From assembly GCF_013624435.2 (NCBI RefSeq), contig NZ_CP061768.1:558001-622000 (forward strand): a DNA stretch of 64,000 bases, in the 5' to 3' direction. The translations under genes and the position numbers were made by a program. Numbering within the stretch: the stretch's first letter is position 1; every line of letters starts with the position of its first letter. The DNA is from Nocardioides campestrisoli (GTDB taxonomy: Bacteria > Actinomycetota > Actinomycetes > Propionibacteriales > Nocardioidaceae). This document shows positions 1-7,068 of this stretch, piece by piece. The notes below the pieces were generated by a model that was not told the origin of the DNA, did no database searches, and worked only from the letters and a program-made list of their open reading frames with translations.

Positions 1-1056
1 GGTGCGGGTCCGCCCCCCGACCGTCTCGGTCTCGGCGGTCATCGTCGCTGGGAGGGTGCGTCCGAAGATGGTCAGCACGTAGTTGCCCCTGAGCTCGAGG
101 CTGCCGAGGTTGACTCCGGAGACCTCCAGCACGTCGCCGCCGAAGAACCCGCCGGCGACCCGCACCTGCACGTTGCGCTCGGCGCCGTTCCAACCGGCGA
201 GGATGCTGCCCAGGTTCACCTCGCGGGTGAACGTGTAGACCAGGGTGTCGCCGCCGTCCAGTCGCTCGGCGGCGCGGCCGCCGTTGACGCTCTGGACGTC
301 GAGTCCGGCCAGCGCGGGAGCGTTGTCCAGCGTGCGGTTGGCGACCACCGCCGAGGTGGTGGTGTTGCCGGCCCGGTCGGTGGCCACGGCCCGGAGGTCG
401 TAGCGGCCGTCGGCGAGCGGACGGGTGTCGACGGTGCAGCTCCAGGCCGACGTCGTGGGCGCGGTGGTGGCCGTGCAGACGTCGGTCCAGGCGCCTGCGC
501 CGGCGGCGGCACGCTGCAGCACCACGGTGCGCAGACCTGAGCCGGCGTCCCCGGCGGTCCCGGTGAAGGTGACGGTGCCGGAGACCGTGCCCGCGGGGGC
601 GGTGAGCGCGACGGTCGGCGGGGTGTTGTCCACCTGGGTGGTCGCCACGGCGGTGGCGCTGTAGCCGGCGGTGTCCTCGGCGGTGGCGCGCACGGCGTAC
701 GACCCGTCGGCGACCTTGGTGGTGTCCCAGGCGCACGCGTACGGCGCGACCGTGCGGGTGCACAGCGCGGTCCAGCCGGTCTGGGCCGGCTGGGTGGCCT
801 GGGTCTGGAGGGCCACCCGGGCCACCGAGGAGCGCTCGTCGCGGGCCGTCGCGTTGACCTGGACGGTGCCGCGCACCCAGGTGCCGGGCGCCTCGACCGC
901 CACGATCGGGGGGGTCCAGTCGGCCGCGGCGGTGACCGTGGCGGTGTTCTTGGTGGTCGCGGAGAAGACCGCGGAGGAGAGGCCGGGGAAGGCCACCGTG
1001 ACGGTGCCGGCGAGCAGGACGACGCCGGCGGCGTTCAGGATCCGGGGGACCTTCAT
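1..1056 (-). CDS. Ig-like repeat surface protein with SipW-type signal peptide (partial)
   Basis: The frame is open from ATG 1056 to the left edge (352 codons), so the C-terminus lies outside. GGAGG lies 9 bases before the ATG. Residues 8-30 are hydrophobic and are followed by FSATTKNTATVTAAADW, the kind of segment seen in substrates of SipW-type peptidases. Two Ig-like repeats follow (about 48-139 and 140-233), each opening with TPPxVA and closing with DGxYxxRAxAxDxAG, like bacterial Ig-like adhesin modules; a different, beta-rich domain then begins. It is probably a cell-surface or secreted structural protein cleaved by the SipW homologue encoded just upstream. The Ig repeats are clear; the role in adhesion or matrix is inferred. 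Confidence 0.75.
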   Translation of the reverse strand, partial: MKVPRILNAAGVVLLAGTVTVAFPGLSSAVFSATTKNTATVTAAADWTPPIVAVEAPGTWVRGTVQVNATARDERSSVARVALQTQATQPAQTGWTALCTRTVAPYACAWDTTKVADGSYAVRATAEDTAGYSATAVATTQVDNTPPTVALTAPAGTVSGTVTFTGTAGDAGSGLRTVVLQRAAAGAGAWTDVCTATTAPTTSAWSCTVDTRPLADGRYDLRAVATDRAGNTTTSAVVANRTLDNAPALAGLDVQSVNGGRAAERLDGGDTLVYTFTREVNLGSILAGWNGAERNVQVRVAGGFFGGDVLEVSGVNLGSLELRGNYVLTIFGRTLPATMTAETETVGGRTRT

Positions 1057-1107
1057 CGGGGGCGTCCTCCTCTCGGTGCGGGTGGTCGGCGGCGGGGTTG
1101 CGAGCCA

Positions 1108-1119
1108 GGAGCAACGCTA
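1108..1119 (-). promoter_or_regulatory. Element resembling the tasA leader motif
   Basis: Read on the minus strand this is TAGCGTTGCTCC, close to the TAGCGTTTCTTCC core found before both tasA-like genes, and it also lies about 52 bases before its start codon. TAGCGT fits the actinobacterial -10 pattern TANNNT. A GTGGAAC sequence lies 20 bases further upstream. Promoter function is inferred from recurrence and position only. Confidence 0.4.
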
Positions 1120-1207
1120 GTGGGGAGAGGGCCTGGGCTGTTCCACAGGAGCACCCCAGGATTTCCCCGGTTTGCTACGCGGCGCGGTGTGCCAGGTGAC
1201 CCTGCGC

Positions 1208-1813
1208 TCACGCCGACAGGCGACGCTGCTTCTCGGACTCCGGGTGGACGGGGAGCGGGTGCACCGGGTTCGTCGGGCGGCCGTCGTGTCGACGCAGGGC
1301 CTTCACCAGGTCGCGCAGCGCCATCAGGGCGATCCCTGCGGCGGGGACGCCGATCACGAGCATCCGGTTGCCCGGGTCGGCGAGGAAGATGAAGGCGTAG
1401 CCGAGGAGCGGGACGTCGTAGGCCACCACCGGCTGGGTGTCGGCGAGCAGGCTGAACTTCCACGGGTCGACGTCGGCGTTGGCATCACCCTTGGTCCGGT
1501 AGACCGGGACGCCGTTCTCGTCGCTCTTGATCGAGGTGATCCGGTGCGTGACCAGCGTGGTGACGCCGCTGTCGGTGGGCGGGAGGTAGGTGATCACGTC
1601 GCCGACCTCGAGCTCGCCCACCCGGACCTGCTTCTCGAAGACGATCGAGCCCTTCTCGATGGTCCCCGACATCGAGCCGCCGGTGATGATGTAGCGCTCG
1701 TAGCCGAAGAACGAGGGGGCGATGTAGGCCGCCGACCCTGCCATCACGGCCAGCAGCAGCAGGGTGTTGAGCGCGCGCACCGGCCGTCGCAGGGCCTGGG
1801 CGATCTTCCTCAT
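1208..1813 (-). CDS. sipW: SipW-type (ER-type) signal peptidase I, copy 1
   Basis: This 201-residue membrane protease probably removes signal peptides from the neighbouring TasA-like and Ig-repeat proteins. Transmembrane segments lie near residues 14-34 and 130-166. Catalytic Ser47 sits in GGSMSGTI, and His90 in LVTHRI replaces the Lys of ordinary bacterial type I peptidases; this Ser/His arrangement defines the SipW/ER group. GDAN at 109-112 is the usual third box. AGGAG lies 8 bases before ATG 1813. It follows tasA copy 1 by 35 bases, so the two are probably cotranscribed. The central region is nearly identical to copy 2, while the C-terminal tails differ (PTNPVHPLPVHPESEKQRR here), consistent with a local duplication. 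Confidence 0.88.
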   Translation of the reverse strand: MRKIAQALRRPVRALNTLLLLAVMAGSAAYIAPSFFGYERYIITGGSMSGTIEKGSIVFEKQVRVGELEVGDVITYLPPTDSGVTTLVTHRITSIKSDENGVPVYRTKGDANADVDPWKFSLLADTQPVVAYDVPLLGYAFIFLADPGNRMLVIGVPAAGIALMALRDLVKALRRHDGRPTNPVHPLPVHPESEKQRRLSA

Positions 1814-1848
1814 CTCTCACTCCTGGTCCGTGCGGCTCGGGCGGGGGG

Positions 1849-2379
1849 TCACTGGTTGGTGGTGGTCCCGGTGAGCTGCGCGGAGTCCCAGACGTAGGTG
1901 GCGGTGGCGGTCTTGCCCTGGTCCTCGTTGCCGGTGGCCTGGGCGAGGGTGACCTGGAAGCGGTAGGTCCTGGCGGCGCCGGCGGTGATGGTGCCCAGGG
2001 CCTGGCGCTTGCCGTCCTCGAGGCCGCCGAACGTGCCGGAGTAGACGGGGGTGCCGCCGGCGATGTCGGTGATCACGAGCTTGAGGTTCTCGGCGGAGAA
2101 GCCGTTGGTCGAGGAGACCTCAGTGAGGCCGAAGCCGGCGTCGAGGGAGCCGGTGTTGGTCAGCGTGAGCGAGCCGTTGAGGGTGTCACCGGGCTTGAGG
2201 TCGGTCAGGTTGAACACGGCCTTGTCGGCCTTGGAGTTGCTGTGCGTCAGGGTGCCGGAGGTGACGGCGCTGATGGTGTTGGAGCTGGTCGAGGTGAAGG
2301 TCGCCCCGGAGCCCACGGCGATGGCGCCGGCCGCGAGCAGGGTGGCGAGGGGGACGAGGACCTTCGTGGTGTTCTGCAT
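1849..2379 (-). CDS. TasA/camelysin-like SipW-dependent surface protein, copy 1
   Basis: A 176-residue exported protein with a hydrophobic core at residues 6-24 and a GATFTSTSSNTISAVTSGTL segment after it, the pattern of TasA and camelysin precursors. The mature part carries VFNLTDLKPGD and NTGSLDAGF, matching TasA-type beta-sandwich proteins that build fibres or act as matrix components. CCAGGAGCGG precedes ATG 2379. It lies directly before sipW copy 1, and its 176 residues align end to end without gaps with copy 2 (3742-4272). The leader has the same 25-bp element as copy 2. Substrate status follows from signal type and pairing; fibre formation has not been shown. Confidence 0.82.
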   Translation of the reverse strand: MQNTTKVLVPLATLLAAGAIAVGSGATFTSTSSNTISAVTSGTLTHSNSKADKAVFNLTDLKPGDTLNGSLTLTNTGSLDAGFGLTEVSSTNGFSAENLKLVITDIAGGTPVYSGTFGGLEDGKRQALGTITAGAARTYRFQVTLAQATGNEDQGKTATATYVWDSAQLTGTTTNQ

Positions 2380-2430
2380 GGTTCTTCCGCTCCTGGTTTC
2401 TGTGGCCCTCAGCCGTTCAGTCGGACTGCC

Positions 2431-2455
2431 GGGTTGATGGAAGAAACGCTACGGA
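2431..2455 (-). promoter_or_regulatory. 25-bp leader element shared by both tasA-like genes (copy 1)
   Basis: These 25 bases are identical to 4323-4347 and end 52 bases before the ATG. On the minus strand the core reads TCCGTAGCGTTTCTTCC, containing TAGCGT (TANNNT, a possible -10). GTGGATC lies 9 bases upstream of TAGCGT, at the place where copy 2 has GTGGAAC. The rest of the two upstream regions has diverged, so this block looks selected: promoter, operator or both. Confidence 0.6.
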
Positions 2456-2560
2456 GCCGCGATCCACGGGATCTCCACGCGAGAACCCCCCGGTCTCCAC
2501 GACTCAGAACTCTTCGACGCCAGTCCGACACGTGCCTCCAGGGTCGGGCGCGGGATCACG

Positions 2561-2959
2561 TCAGAGGGCGTAGGTGCGGCGAGCGGAGCGGCGGCGGGTG
2601 CGGCGGGCGCGGGAGTCGAGGGCCAGGAGCACCGGGGTGGCCAGACCGAGGCCGAGGAGCAGCGCCCCGGACGGGTCCGGCTCGACCACCCGCGCGGACC
2701 CGGGCGGCCCGACCAGCAGGCAGAGGGCGGTGCCGGTGACCAGGGTTGCCGAGACCAGACCGGCCATGAACCGGGGCTCGAACGCGTCCGTGCGGCGGAT
2801 GCCGGTGGCGGTGCCGAGGGCGGCGAGGAGGGCCGTCGCCTCGATCACCTGGTACGCCGGGTCCCCGGTCGAGGCGAGGACCGGGACGAGCGCTGCCGCC
2901 ATCAGGAGGGTCGCGCCGGCGGCGAGGTGGGAGAACACGGTGCAGTGCGGGCGGCACAT
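2561..2959 (-). CDS. Small hypothetical membrane protein between the two SipW cassettes
   Basis: I do not recognise this 132-residue protein. It has about four hydrophobic segments (roughly residues 12-30, 37-50, 66-86 and 98-113) and an Arg-rich C-terminus (RARRTRRRSARRTYAL). It begins 13 bases after the stop of sipW copy 2, so it is probably the third gene of the tasA2-sipW2 unit. The gene is not repeated after sipW copy 1. It may be an accessory of the peptidase or an unrelated membrane protein. Confidence 0.55.
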   Translation of the reverse strand: MCRPHCTVFSHLAAGATLLMAAALVPVLASTGDPAYQVIEATALLAALGTATGIRRTDAFEPRFMAGLVSATLVTGTALCLLVGPPGSARVVEPDPSGALLLGLGLATPVLLALDSRARRTRRRSARRTYAL

Positions 2960-2971
2960 GGGGGCAGCGCC

Positions 2972-3601
2972 TTATGCGGGGACGAGGTCGCGAACGAGCT
3001 CGCGCGCCTGGTCGGGGACCGGGCTCGGGTCGGGGACCCGGCTCGGGTCGGGGACCTGGCTCGAGGACTCGTCCCGGCGGACCAGGGCGAGCAGCAGGTC
3101 GCGCAGCGCCATCAGGGCGATCCCTGCGGCGGGGATGCCGATCACGAACATCCGGTTGGCCGGGTCGGCGAGGAAGATGAAGGCGTAGCCGAGGAGCGGG
3201 ACGTCGTAGCTGACCACGGGCTGGGTGTCGGCCTGGAGGCTGAACTTCCACGGGTCGACGTCGGCGTTGGCGTCCCCTTGGGTGCGGAGGACTGGGACGC
3301 CGTCCTCCCCGGGCTTGATCGAGGTGATCCGGTGGGTGACCAGCGTGCTGACGCCGCTGTCGGCCGGCGGGACGTAGGTGATCACGTCGCCCACGGCCAG
3401 GTCGTCCACGGGGACCTGCTTCTCGAAGACGATCGAGCCCTTCTCGATGGTCCCGGACATCGAGCCGCCGGTGATGATGTAGCGCTCGTAGCCGAAGAGC
3501 GAGGGGGCGATGTACGCCGCGCACCCCGCCATGACGGCGAGCAGGAGCAGGGTGTTGAGCGCGCGGACGGGCCGGCGGAGGGCCTGGACGACTCGCTTCA
3601 C
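2972..3601 (-). CDS. sipW: SipW-type (ER-type) signal peptidase I, copy 2
   Basis: 209 residues, paralogous to the 1208-1813 gene. The catalytic region is conserved: GGSMSGTI with Ser47, LVTHRI with His90, and GDAN at 109-112. The N-terminal membrane segment and the C-terminal pair (about 131-167) match copy 1. The tail differs and holds a short Pro-Asp repeat (VPDPSRVPDPSPVPD), encoded by a tandem DNA repeat near 3012-3060. ATG 3601 follows AGGAG with 8 bases between. It lies 140 bases after tasA copy 2, with a strong hairpin in that gap that could lower peptidase expression relative to substrate. Confidence 0.88.
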   Translation of the reverse strand: MKRVVQALRRPVRALNTLLLLAVMAGCAAYIAPSLFGYERYIITGGSMSGTIEKGSIVFEKQVPVDDLAVGDVITYVPPADSGVSTLVTHRITSIKPGEDGVPVLRTQGDANADVDPWKFSLQADTQPVVSYDVPLLGYAFIFLADPANRMFVIGIPAAGIALMALRDLLLALVRRDESSSQVPDPSRVPDPSPVPDQARELVRDLVPA

Positions 3602-3671
3602 GTGGTGCTCCTGGAGGTCTGGAGGTGGATGGGTGGGCCTGGGAGGTTCTGACAGGTTCTGGCAGGGGGTG

Positions 3672-3698
3672 GGCGGGGCGCCCGGGAGGCGCCCCGCC
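3672..3698 (-). terminator. Hairpin between tasA copy 2 and sipW copy 2 (attenuator?)
   Basis: An 11-bp perfect GC stem (GGCGGGGCGCC / GGCGCCCCGCC) with a CGGGA loop sits in the 140-base gap. No T-run follows on the minus strand, so it is not a classical intrinsic terminator. A partial terminator or a 3' stabiliser of the tasA mRNA fits the need for more substrate than peptidase. The structure is seen; the function is inferred. Confidence 0.5.
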
Positions 3699-3741
3699 GT
3701 ATCAACCCTGGATCCCAGGAACTGTGGCTACTGGCCGGTGC

Positions 3742-4272
3742 TCACTGGTCGGTGGTCTCGCCGGTGAGCTGGACGGCGTCCCAGGCGTAGGTGGCGCCGG
3801 CGGCCTTGCCCTGCTGGCTGTTGTCGGCGTCCTGGTCGAGGCTGACCTTGAACGTGAAGGTGTTCGTCGCACCCTTGGCGAAGGTGCCCAGCACGTTCTT
3901 CTTGCCGTCCTCGAGGGCGCCGAAGGTGCCCTTGAAGACCTCGCTGCCGGTGGTGGTGTTGGTGATGACGAGCTTGAGGTTCTCGGCGGAGAAGCCGTTG
4001 GTCGAGGAGACCTCGGTGAGGGAGAAGTTCGCGGGCAGCGAGCCGGTGTTGGTGATGGCGAGCGAGCCGTTCACGACGTCGCCGGGCTTGATGTCGGTGA
4101 GGTTGAAGATCGCCTGGCCCGCCTTGGAGTTGCTCTGGGACAGGGTGCCGGAGGTGACGGCGCTGATGGTGTTGGAGCTGGTCGAGGTGAAGGTCGCCCC
4201 GGAGCCCACGGCGATGGCGCCGGCGGCGAGCAGGGTGGCGAGGGGGACGAGGACCTTCTTGGTGTTCCGCAT
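3742..4272 (-). CDS. TasA/camelysin-like SipW-dependent surface protein, copy 2
   Basis: 176 residues, same length and signal region as copy 1 (the segment after the signal core, GATFTSTSSNTISAVTSGTL, is identical), with divergence concentrated in the mature part (IFNLTDIKPGDVVNGSLAIT; IVITNTTTGSEVFKGTF-like region). It is expected to be exported by Sec, cleaved by a SipW peptidase and displayed at the surface. It heads a likely tasA2-sipW2-membrane protein unit. The 25-bp leader element lies 51 bases upstream of ATG 4272. The high similarity suggests a fairly recent tandem duplication with the second pair free to specialise. Confidence 0.82.
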   Translation of the reverse strand: MRNTKKVLVPLATLLAAGAIAVGSGATFTSTSSNTISAVTSGTLSQSNSKAGQAIFNLTDIKPGDVVNGSLAITNTGSLPANFSLTEVSSTNGFSAENLKLVITNTTTGSEVFKGTFGALEDGKKNVLGTFAKGATNTFTFKVSLDQDADNSQQGKAAGATYAWDAVQLTGETTDQ

Positions 4273-4574
4273 GATCTTCTAGCTCCTGGTGTCTGCGCCG
4301 ATCAGCCTGTTGCTGAGTGGCCGGGTTGATGGAAGAAACGCTACGGAACGTCGTTCCACGCGAGGGCCACGCGATTGCCCTGCTACTGCCGCACTTCGGA
4401 ACTGTTCGGTCACCGGATTCCACGGCGGCGGTGTCCGGGTGTGGAAGAGCCGCGGGCGGCCGTGTCGGAGGGGCGCGGCGGGACGGGACCGGAAGTGCTC
4501 AGGGGGAGAGGTGCGGGAGGGGCCACGGCCTCCTCGAGTGACCACTTCATCGGGCGCTGCCCTGGTCGAAGCGG
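4273..4574. other. Gene-free leader region of tasA copy 2
   Basis: About 300 bases between the tasA copy 2 start and the tRNA 3' end. It holds the shared 25-bp leader element (4323-4347) and, beside it, a 6-1-6 inverted repeat GGAACGTCGTTCC (4345-4357). I see no coding frame with a credible start and no terminator for the tRNA. Confidence 0.5.
4323..4347 (-). promoter_or_regulatory. 25-bp leader element shared by both tasA-like genes (copy 2)
   Basis: Identical to 2431-2455. On the minus strand GTGGAAC and TAGCGTTT are separated by 9 bases, and GGAACGACGTTCC directly upstream is an inverted repeat with a single central base, so a dimeric regulator could bind here. This dyad is degenerate before copy 1. 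Confidence 0.6.
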
Positions 4575-4647
4575 TGGGCCCCGTGGGACTCGAACCCACA
4601 ACTAACGGATTAAAAGTCCGCTGCTCTGCCAATTGAGCTAGAGGCCC
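4575..4647 (-). tRNA. tRNA-Lys (anticodon TTT)
   Basis: The minus strand folds as a full tRNA. The acceptor stem GGGCCTC pairs with GGGGCCC (one T-G pair) and is followed by discriminator A. The D arm starts TAGCTC, the anticodon loop is CTTTTAA with anticodon TTT, and the T arm holds GGTTCGAGTCC. The length is 73 bases. CCA is not encoded (ACCG follows), as is common in actinobacteria. Confidence 0.95.
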
Positions 4648-4649
4648 GG

Positions 4650-4706
4650 CGTATGGAAAGAACCCTGGGAGCAACCTAGGTAGCAACCCAGGGAACAACT
4701 CATACG
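4650..4706. repeat. 57-bp nested dyad symmetry upstream of tRNA-Lys
   Basis: Two inverted repeats share one centre at base 4678: CGTATG (4650-4655) with CATACG (4701-4706), and CCCTGGG (4663-4669) with CCCAGGG (4687-4693). AGCAACC also occurs twice in direct orientation around the palindrome CCTAGG. Next to a tRNA gene and beside lower-GC remnants, this resembles a recombinase binding site, but it lies on the 5' side of the tRNA, so a regulatory role for the tRNA promoter is equally possible. Confidence 0.45.
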
Positions 4707-4715
4707 GAAGGCAGC

Positions 4716-4874
4716 CTAGTCAGCGGCTCCTGGCGTCTCCGACCCGCCATCAAAGGCCGCCGACTCAAGAACGGCCGCGACTGCCTCGAACTCGGCAAGC
4801 GCAGCGGTGAGATCCTCGACGATCTCGCGGGCGATACGCCAAGTCGTTCCACCCTGATGACGCTGGACAGGCAT
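4716..4874 (-). CDS. Possible 52-residue ORF of unknown function
   Basis: Reads MPVQRHQGGTTWRIAREI, then an Ala/Glu-rich helix ending SETPGAAD. It has no recognisable domain and no good ribosome site before ATG 4874. It lies in the lower-GC patch beside the tRNA and could be a remnant of transferred DNA. It overlaps the remnant called on the opposite strand at 4811-4921, so at most one of the two is likely to be real. Confidence 0.25.
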   Translation of the reverse strand: MPVQRHQGGTTWRIAREIVEDLTAALAEFEAVAAVLESAAFDGGSETPGAAD

Positions 4875-4921
4875 GGTACGTCTACCCGTTCAACCAGATG
4901 TGCAACTACTACGGCGGATGA
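4811..4921 (+). pseudogene. 3' remnant of an unidentified gene
   Basis: The frame is closed upstream by a TGA at 4808-4810 and has no start codon before its final residues. It ends AGQAWYVYPFNQMCNYYGG, and its TGA overlaps ATG 4918 of the next gene as ATGA. Such coupling is typical of an intact operon junction, so this looks like the tail of a gene whose 5' part has been lost. The family is not recognised. Confidence 0.25.
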
Positions 4922-5622
4922 GGCACGGGATGCGGGTATCGAGTGCGGCCGCGGCGACGCTGATGATTTTGGCGTTGACCGGTTGCGGAGTCGACAACGG
5001 ACAAGGTTTCGGCGCTCAGGGGCCTGGCGAGTCATCGCAGGACCGGACATCACCCCCGGAGCCCGTGGCCTCGCCGGTGAAGTCGCCGGAGACCTCCGAC
5101 GAGACTCCAGACGGCCTGCTCGAAGAGGCCTCTCTGGACCGGACCACCGACCTCTCGCAGTCCGAAGAGGGACGCATCGACGCGGAGAACTTCGCGGTCT
5201 CGTTCGCCCAACTGATGGTCGACACACGAGAAGACCGTGACCAGGAGGCTCTGGTCGACGACCTGACCAGCGATCAGCTGCCCACTCAGGTGCGGGACTT
5301 CCTACTCTCCAACTACCGGCACATGCACGAGTCAGGGGCCGGACGTCACATCGACTCCTCGTACCCGGCCCTGGTGCGGTCTGAGTTCGCCGGTACCGCG
5401 GAGGCACCGACGCGGGTGAACGTCGAACTCATCGCCGCGGCCGGCAACGACTGGAACGACTCACTCGCGGTGATCCGCATGCGTGTCGACGTGGTCCGAG
5501 AAGGGGACCGGTGGCAGGTCATCGGCTACGGCGGCCCCGACAGCATGGGCGGCGGCATAGAGAAGCCTCGCGACGTGCTCAACGAGCTCGAAGGCACCGG
5601 CTGGCGCCGCCTCCCGCAATGA
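4918..5622 (+). CDS. Hypothetical lipoprotein
   Basis: A 234-residue protein with a lipoprotein signal: hydrophobic stretch then LTGC with the lipidated Cys at residue 23. A Pro/Ser/Glu-rich linker (about 30-65) leads to a C-terminal domain of about 150 residues with the alpha/beta pattern of NTF2-like accessory domains (VNVELIAAAG; MRVDVVREGDRWQVIGYG). That resemblance is weak. ATG 4918 is preferred because it overlaps the upstream stop as ATGA; ATG 4930 would also work. Two 60-base samples I counted are 65% and 62% GC, lower than the window average by eye. Function unknown; outer face of the membrane. Confidence 0.6.
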   Translation: MRHGMRVSSAAAATLMILALTGCGVDNGQGFGAQGPGESSQDRTSPPEPVASPVKSPETSDETPDGLLEEASLDRTTDLSQSEEGRIDAENFAVSFAQLMVDTREDRDQEALVDDLTSDQLPTQVRDFLLSNYRHMHESGAGRHIDSSYPALVRSEFAGTAEAPTRVNVELIAAAGNDWNDSLAVIRMRVDVVREGDRWQVIGYGGPDSMGGGIEKPRDVLNELEGTGWRRLPQ

Positions 5623-5858
5623 GGAAGGTTCACCCGTCCCGCCGCTCACGCCTCCTACGTCGAGACCACCCCCCGGGTTGGTGGAAATGGACAGCCCGTC
5701 GGCGAGGAGCGCGCGGACCCTGACCGGAGACCTCGCGGTCCTCGCCTTCGGCGTGCCTCTCGCTGCCCTGCGTGCCGGGCGGGCCCCGGCGTGAGCTGAG
5801 CGTCCGGCGTCTGGCGCCCCGCGTGCGGAGTGCCGATCGCCCAGGCGCGCCGACGAGG

Positions 5859-6872
5859 TCAGGAGGCCTTGCGGGTCTTGACCTTGGAGACCTTGACCGA
5901 CTTGCCGACGATGCGGATCGTGACCACCTGGGTCCGGCCGGTGAAGCCGTTGCTCACCCGCAGCGTCGTCTTGCGGCCCTTGGTCTTCGCGGTACGCAGC
6001 GCACTGTCGGCGGCCCAGGCTGCGGACTTCTTGCGCACGAGCGTCTTGGCCTTCTTCAGGCCCTTCTTCTTGCCCAGGCGCTTGGTGGCCTTCTTGGCCG
6101 TCTTCTTCGCGAACTTCTTGAAGCCCTGCGCGGCCGCGACCGTCTCGGCGACCTGGTTGTACGTGTCGGCGGAGACGTAGCCGACCGGGTCCACCGCCGG
6201 CGCGCTCGGGCCGTAGGCGTAGGTGTAGACCGTCTTGGCGGCGGGCTGCCCGGCCGCGGCAGGACCCGAGACGACGTACCGGTCGAGGGTGCCCGCGGGG
6301 GGGCTGACGCTGGTGGTCGTCGCGGTCAGCTCGTGGGTGGTGACCTGCCCTGTCGCGGGGAGGTGGGACAGGGCGACGACCAACGGGCCGAGACTGCCCC
6401 CACCGCCGCTGACCAGGTTGCCCTCGTAGCTGGGGTCGGTGGCCGTGGCCGTCTCGAGGGCCCGCAATGTCCTCACCGGGTGGTTCGAGGCGGCGAGGGA
6501 GGCGGCGGTGGTGGTGTCCGGGCGGGAGACGCCGACGAACGTGGTGCCCAGCCAGGCGCTGGCCTTCTTGGCGACCTGGGCTCCGGCCGGGCTGCCGGCG
6601 GTGTAGGCCACCCCGTTCTGGTAGGTGGTCCCGTCGGCCGCGACCACGGACAGGTCGCTGTTGAAGGCGATCGTGGAACGGCCCGTCTCCGCGCCGGCGG
6701 CGTCGAGGGTGGTCCTGGTGACCGTGACCCCGTTGGCCGCGGCAGGCGAGAGCACGAGGGCGACATCCCTCGCCAGACCGGCGGCGTAGTCGTCGGCGTG
6801 GGCGGGGGCGGCGACCAGGCTGACCGAGACGGCCACCGCGGCGGTGGTCAGGATCGGGACGAACTTCTTCAT
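5859..6872 (-). CDS. Secreted hypothetical protein with Lys-rich tail
   Basis: 337 residues. The signal peptide is clear (MKKFVPILTTAAVAVSVSLV, cleavage after AHA near residue 27). Residues 30-220 form a Thr/Ala-rich domain without motifs I recognise. Residues 245-337 are strongly basic, with many Lys doublets and triplets (KKFAKKTAKKATKRLGKKK), and end in a predicted beta-rich segment. A basic tail of this kind could bind teichoic or other anionic wall polymers or DNA; this is speculation. It stands alone, converging on the lipoprotein at 5622. A weak hairpin at 5774-5790 may end either transcript. Confidence 0.6.
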   Translation of the reverse strand: MKKFVPILTTAAVAVSVSLVAAPAHADDYAAGLARDVALVLSPAAANGVTVTRTTLDAAGAETGRSTIAFNSDLSVVAADGTTYQNGVAYTAGSPAGAQVAKKASAWLGTTFVGVSRPDTTTAASLAASNHPVRTLRALETATATDPSYEGNLVSGGGGSLGPLVVALSHLPATGQVTTHELTATTTSVSPPAGTLDRYVVSGPAAAGQPAAKTVYTYAYGPSAPAVDPVGYVSADTYNQVAETVAAAQGFKKFAKKTAKKATKRLGKKKGLKKAKTLVRKKSAAWAADSALRTAKTKGRKTTLRVSNGFTGRTQVVTIRIVGKSVKVSKVKTRKAS

Positions 6873-7068
6873 CGGGGCTCCAGAGACGTGGGGCGGGACG
6901 GCAGGTGAACGGTAGCGGCCGGCGCCCGGTCGTGGGGTCCGCGGTGACGGAGCGCACGTCGGCGTGGCTTTGGACGATCCCCCGCTCAGTCGCTAAAGTC
7001 GAGCAACAATCTCTAGTAATCCGAGCGGTGCCGTGCGTCTTTCGGTCGTCCGTGCTGAGGAGTGAAGA

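Noticed and set aside
4273..4650. Prophage attachment at the tRNA-Lys 3' end
   Set aside because: No duplicated tRNA 3' segment and no integrase gene are visible on that side.
5687..5794. 35-codon ORF (MDSPSARSARTLTG...) after the lipoprotein
   Set aside because: No ribosome site, no recognisable product, and within GC-rich DNA where open frames of this size are common.
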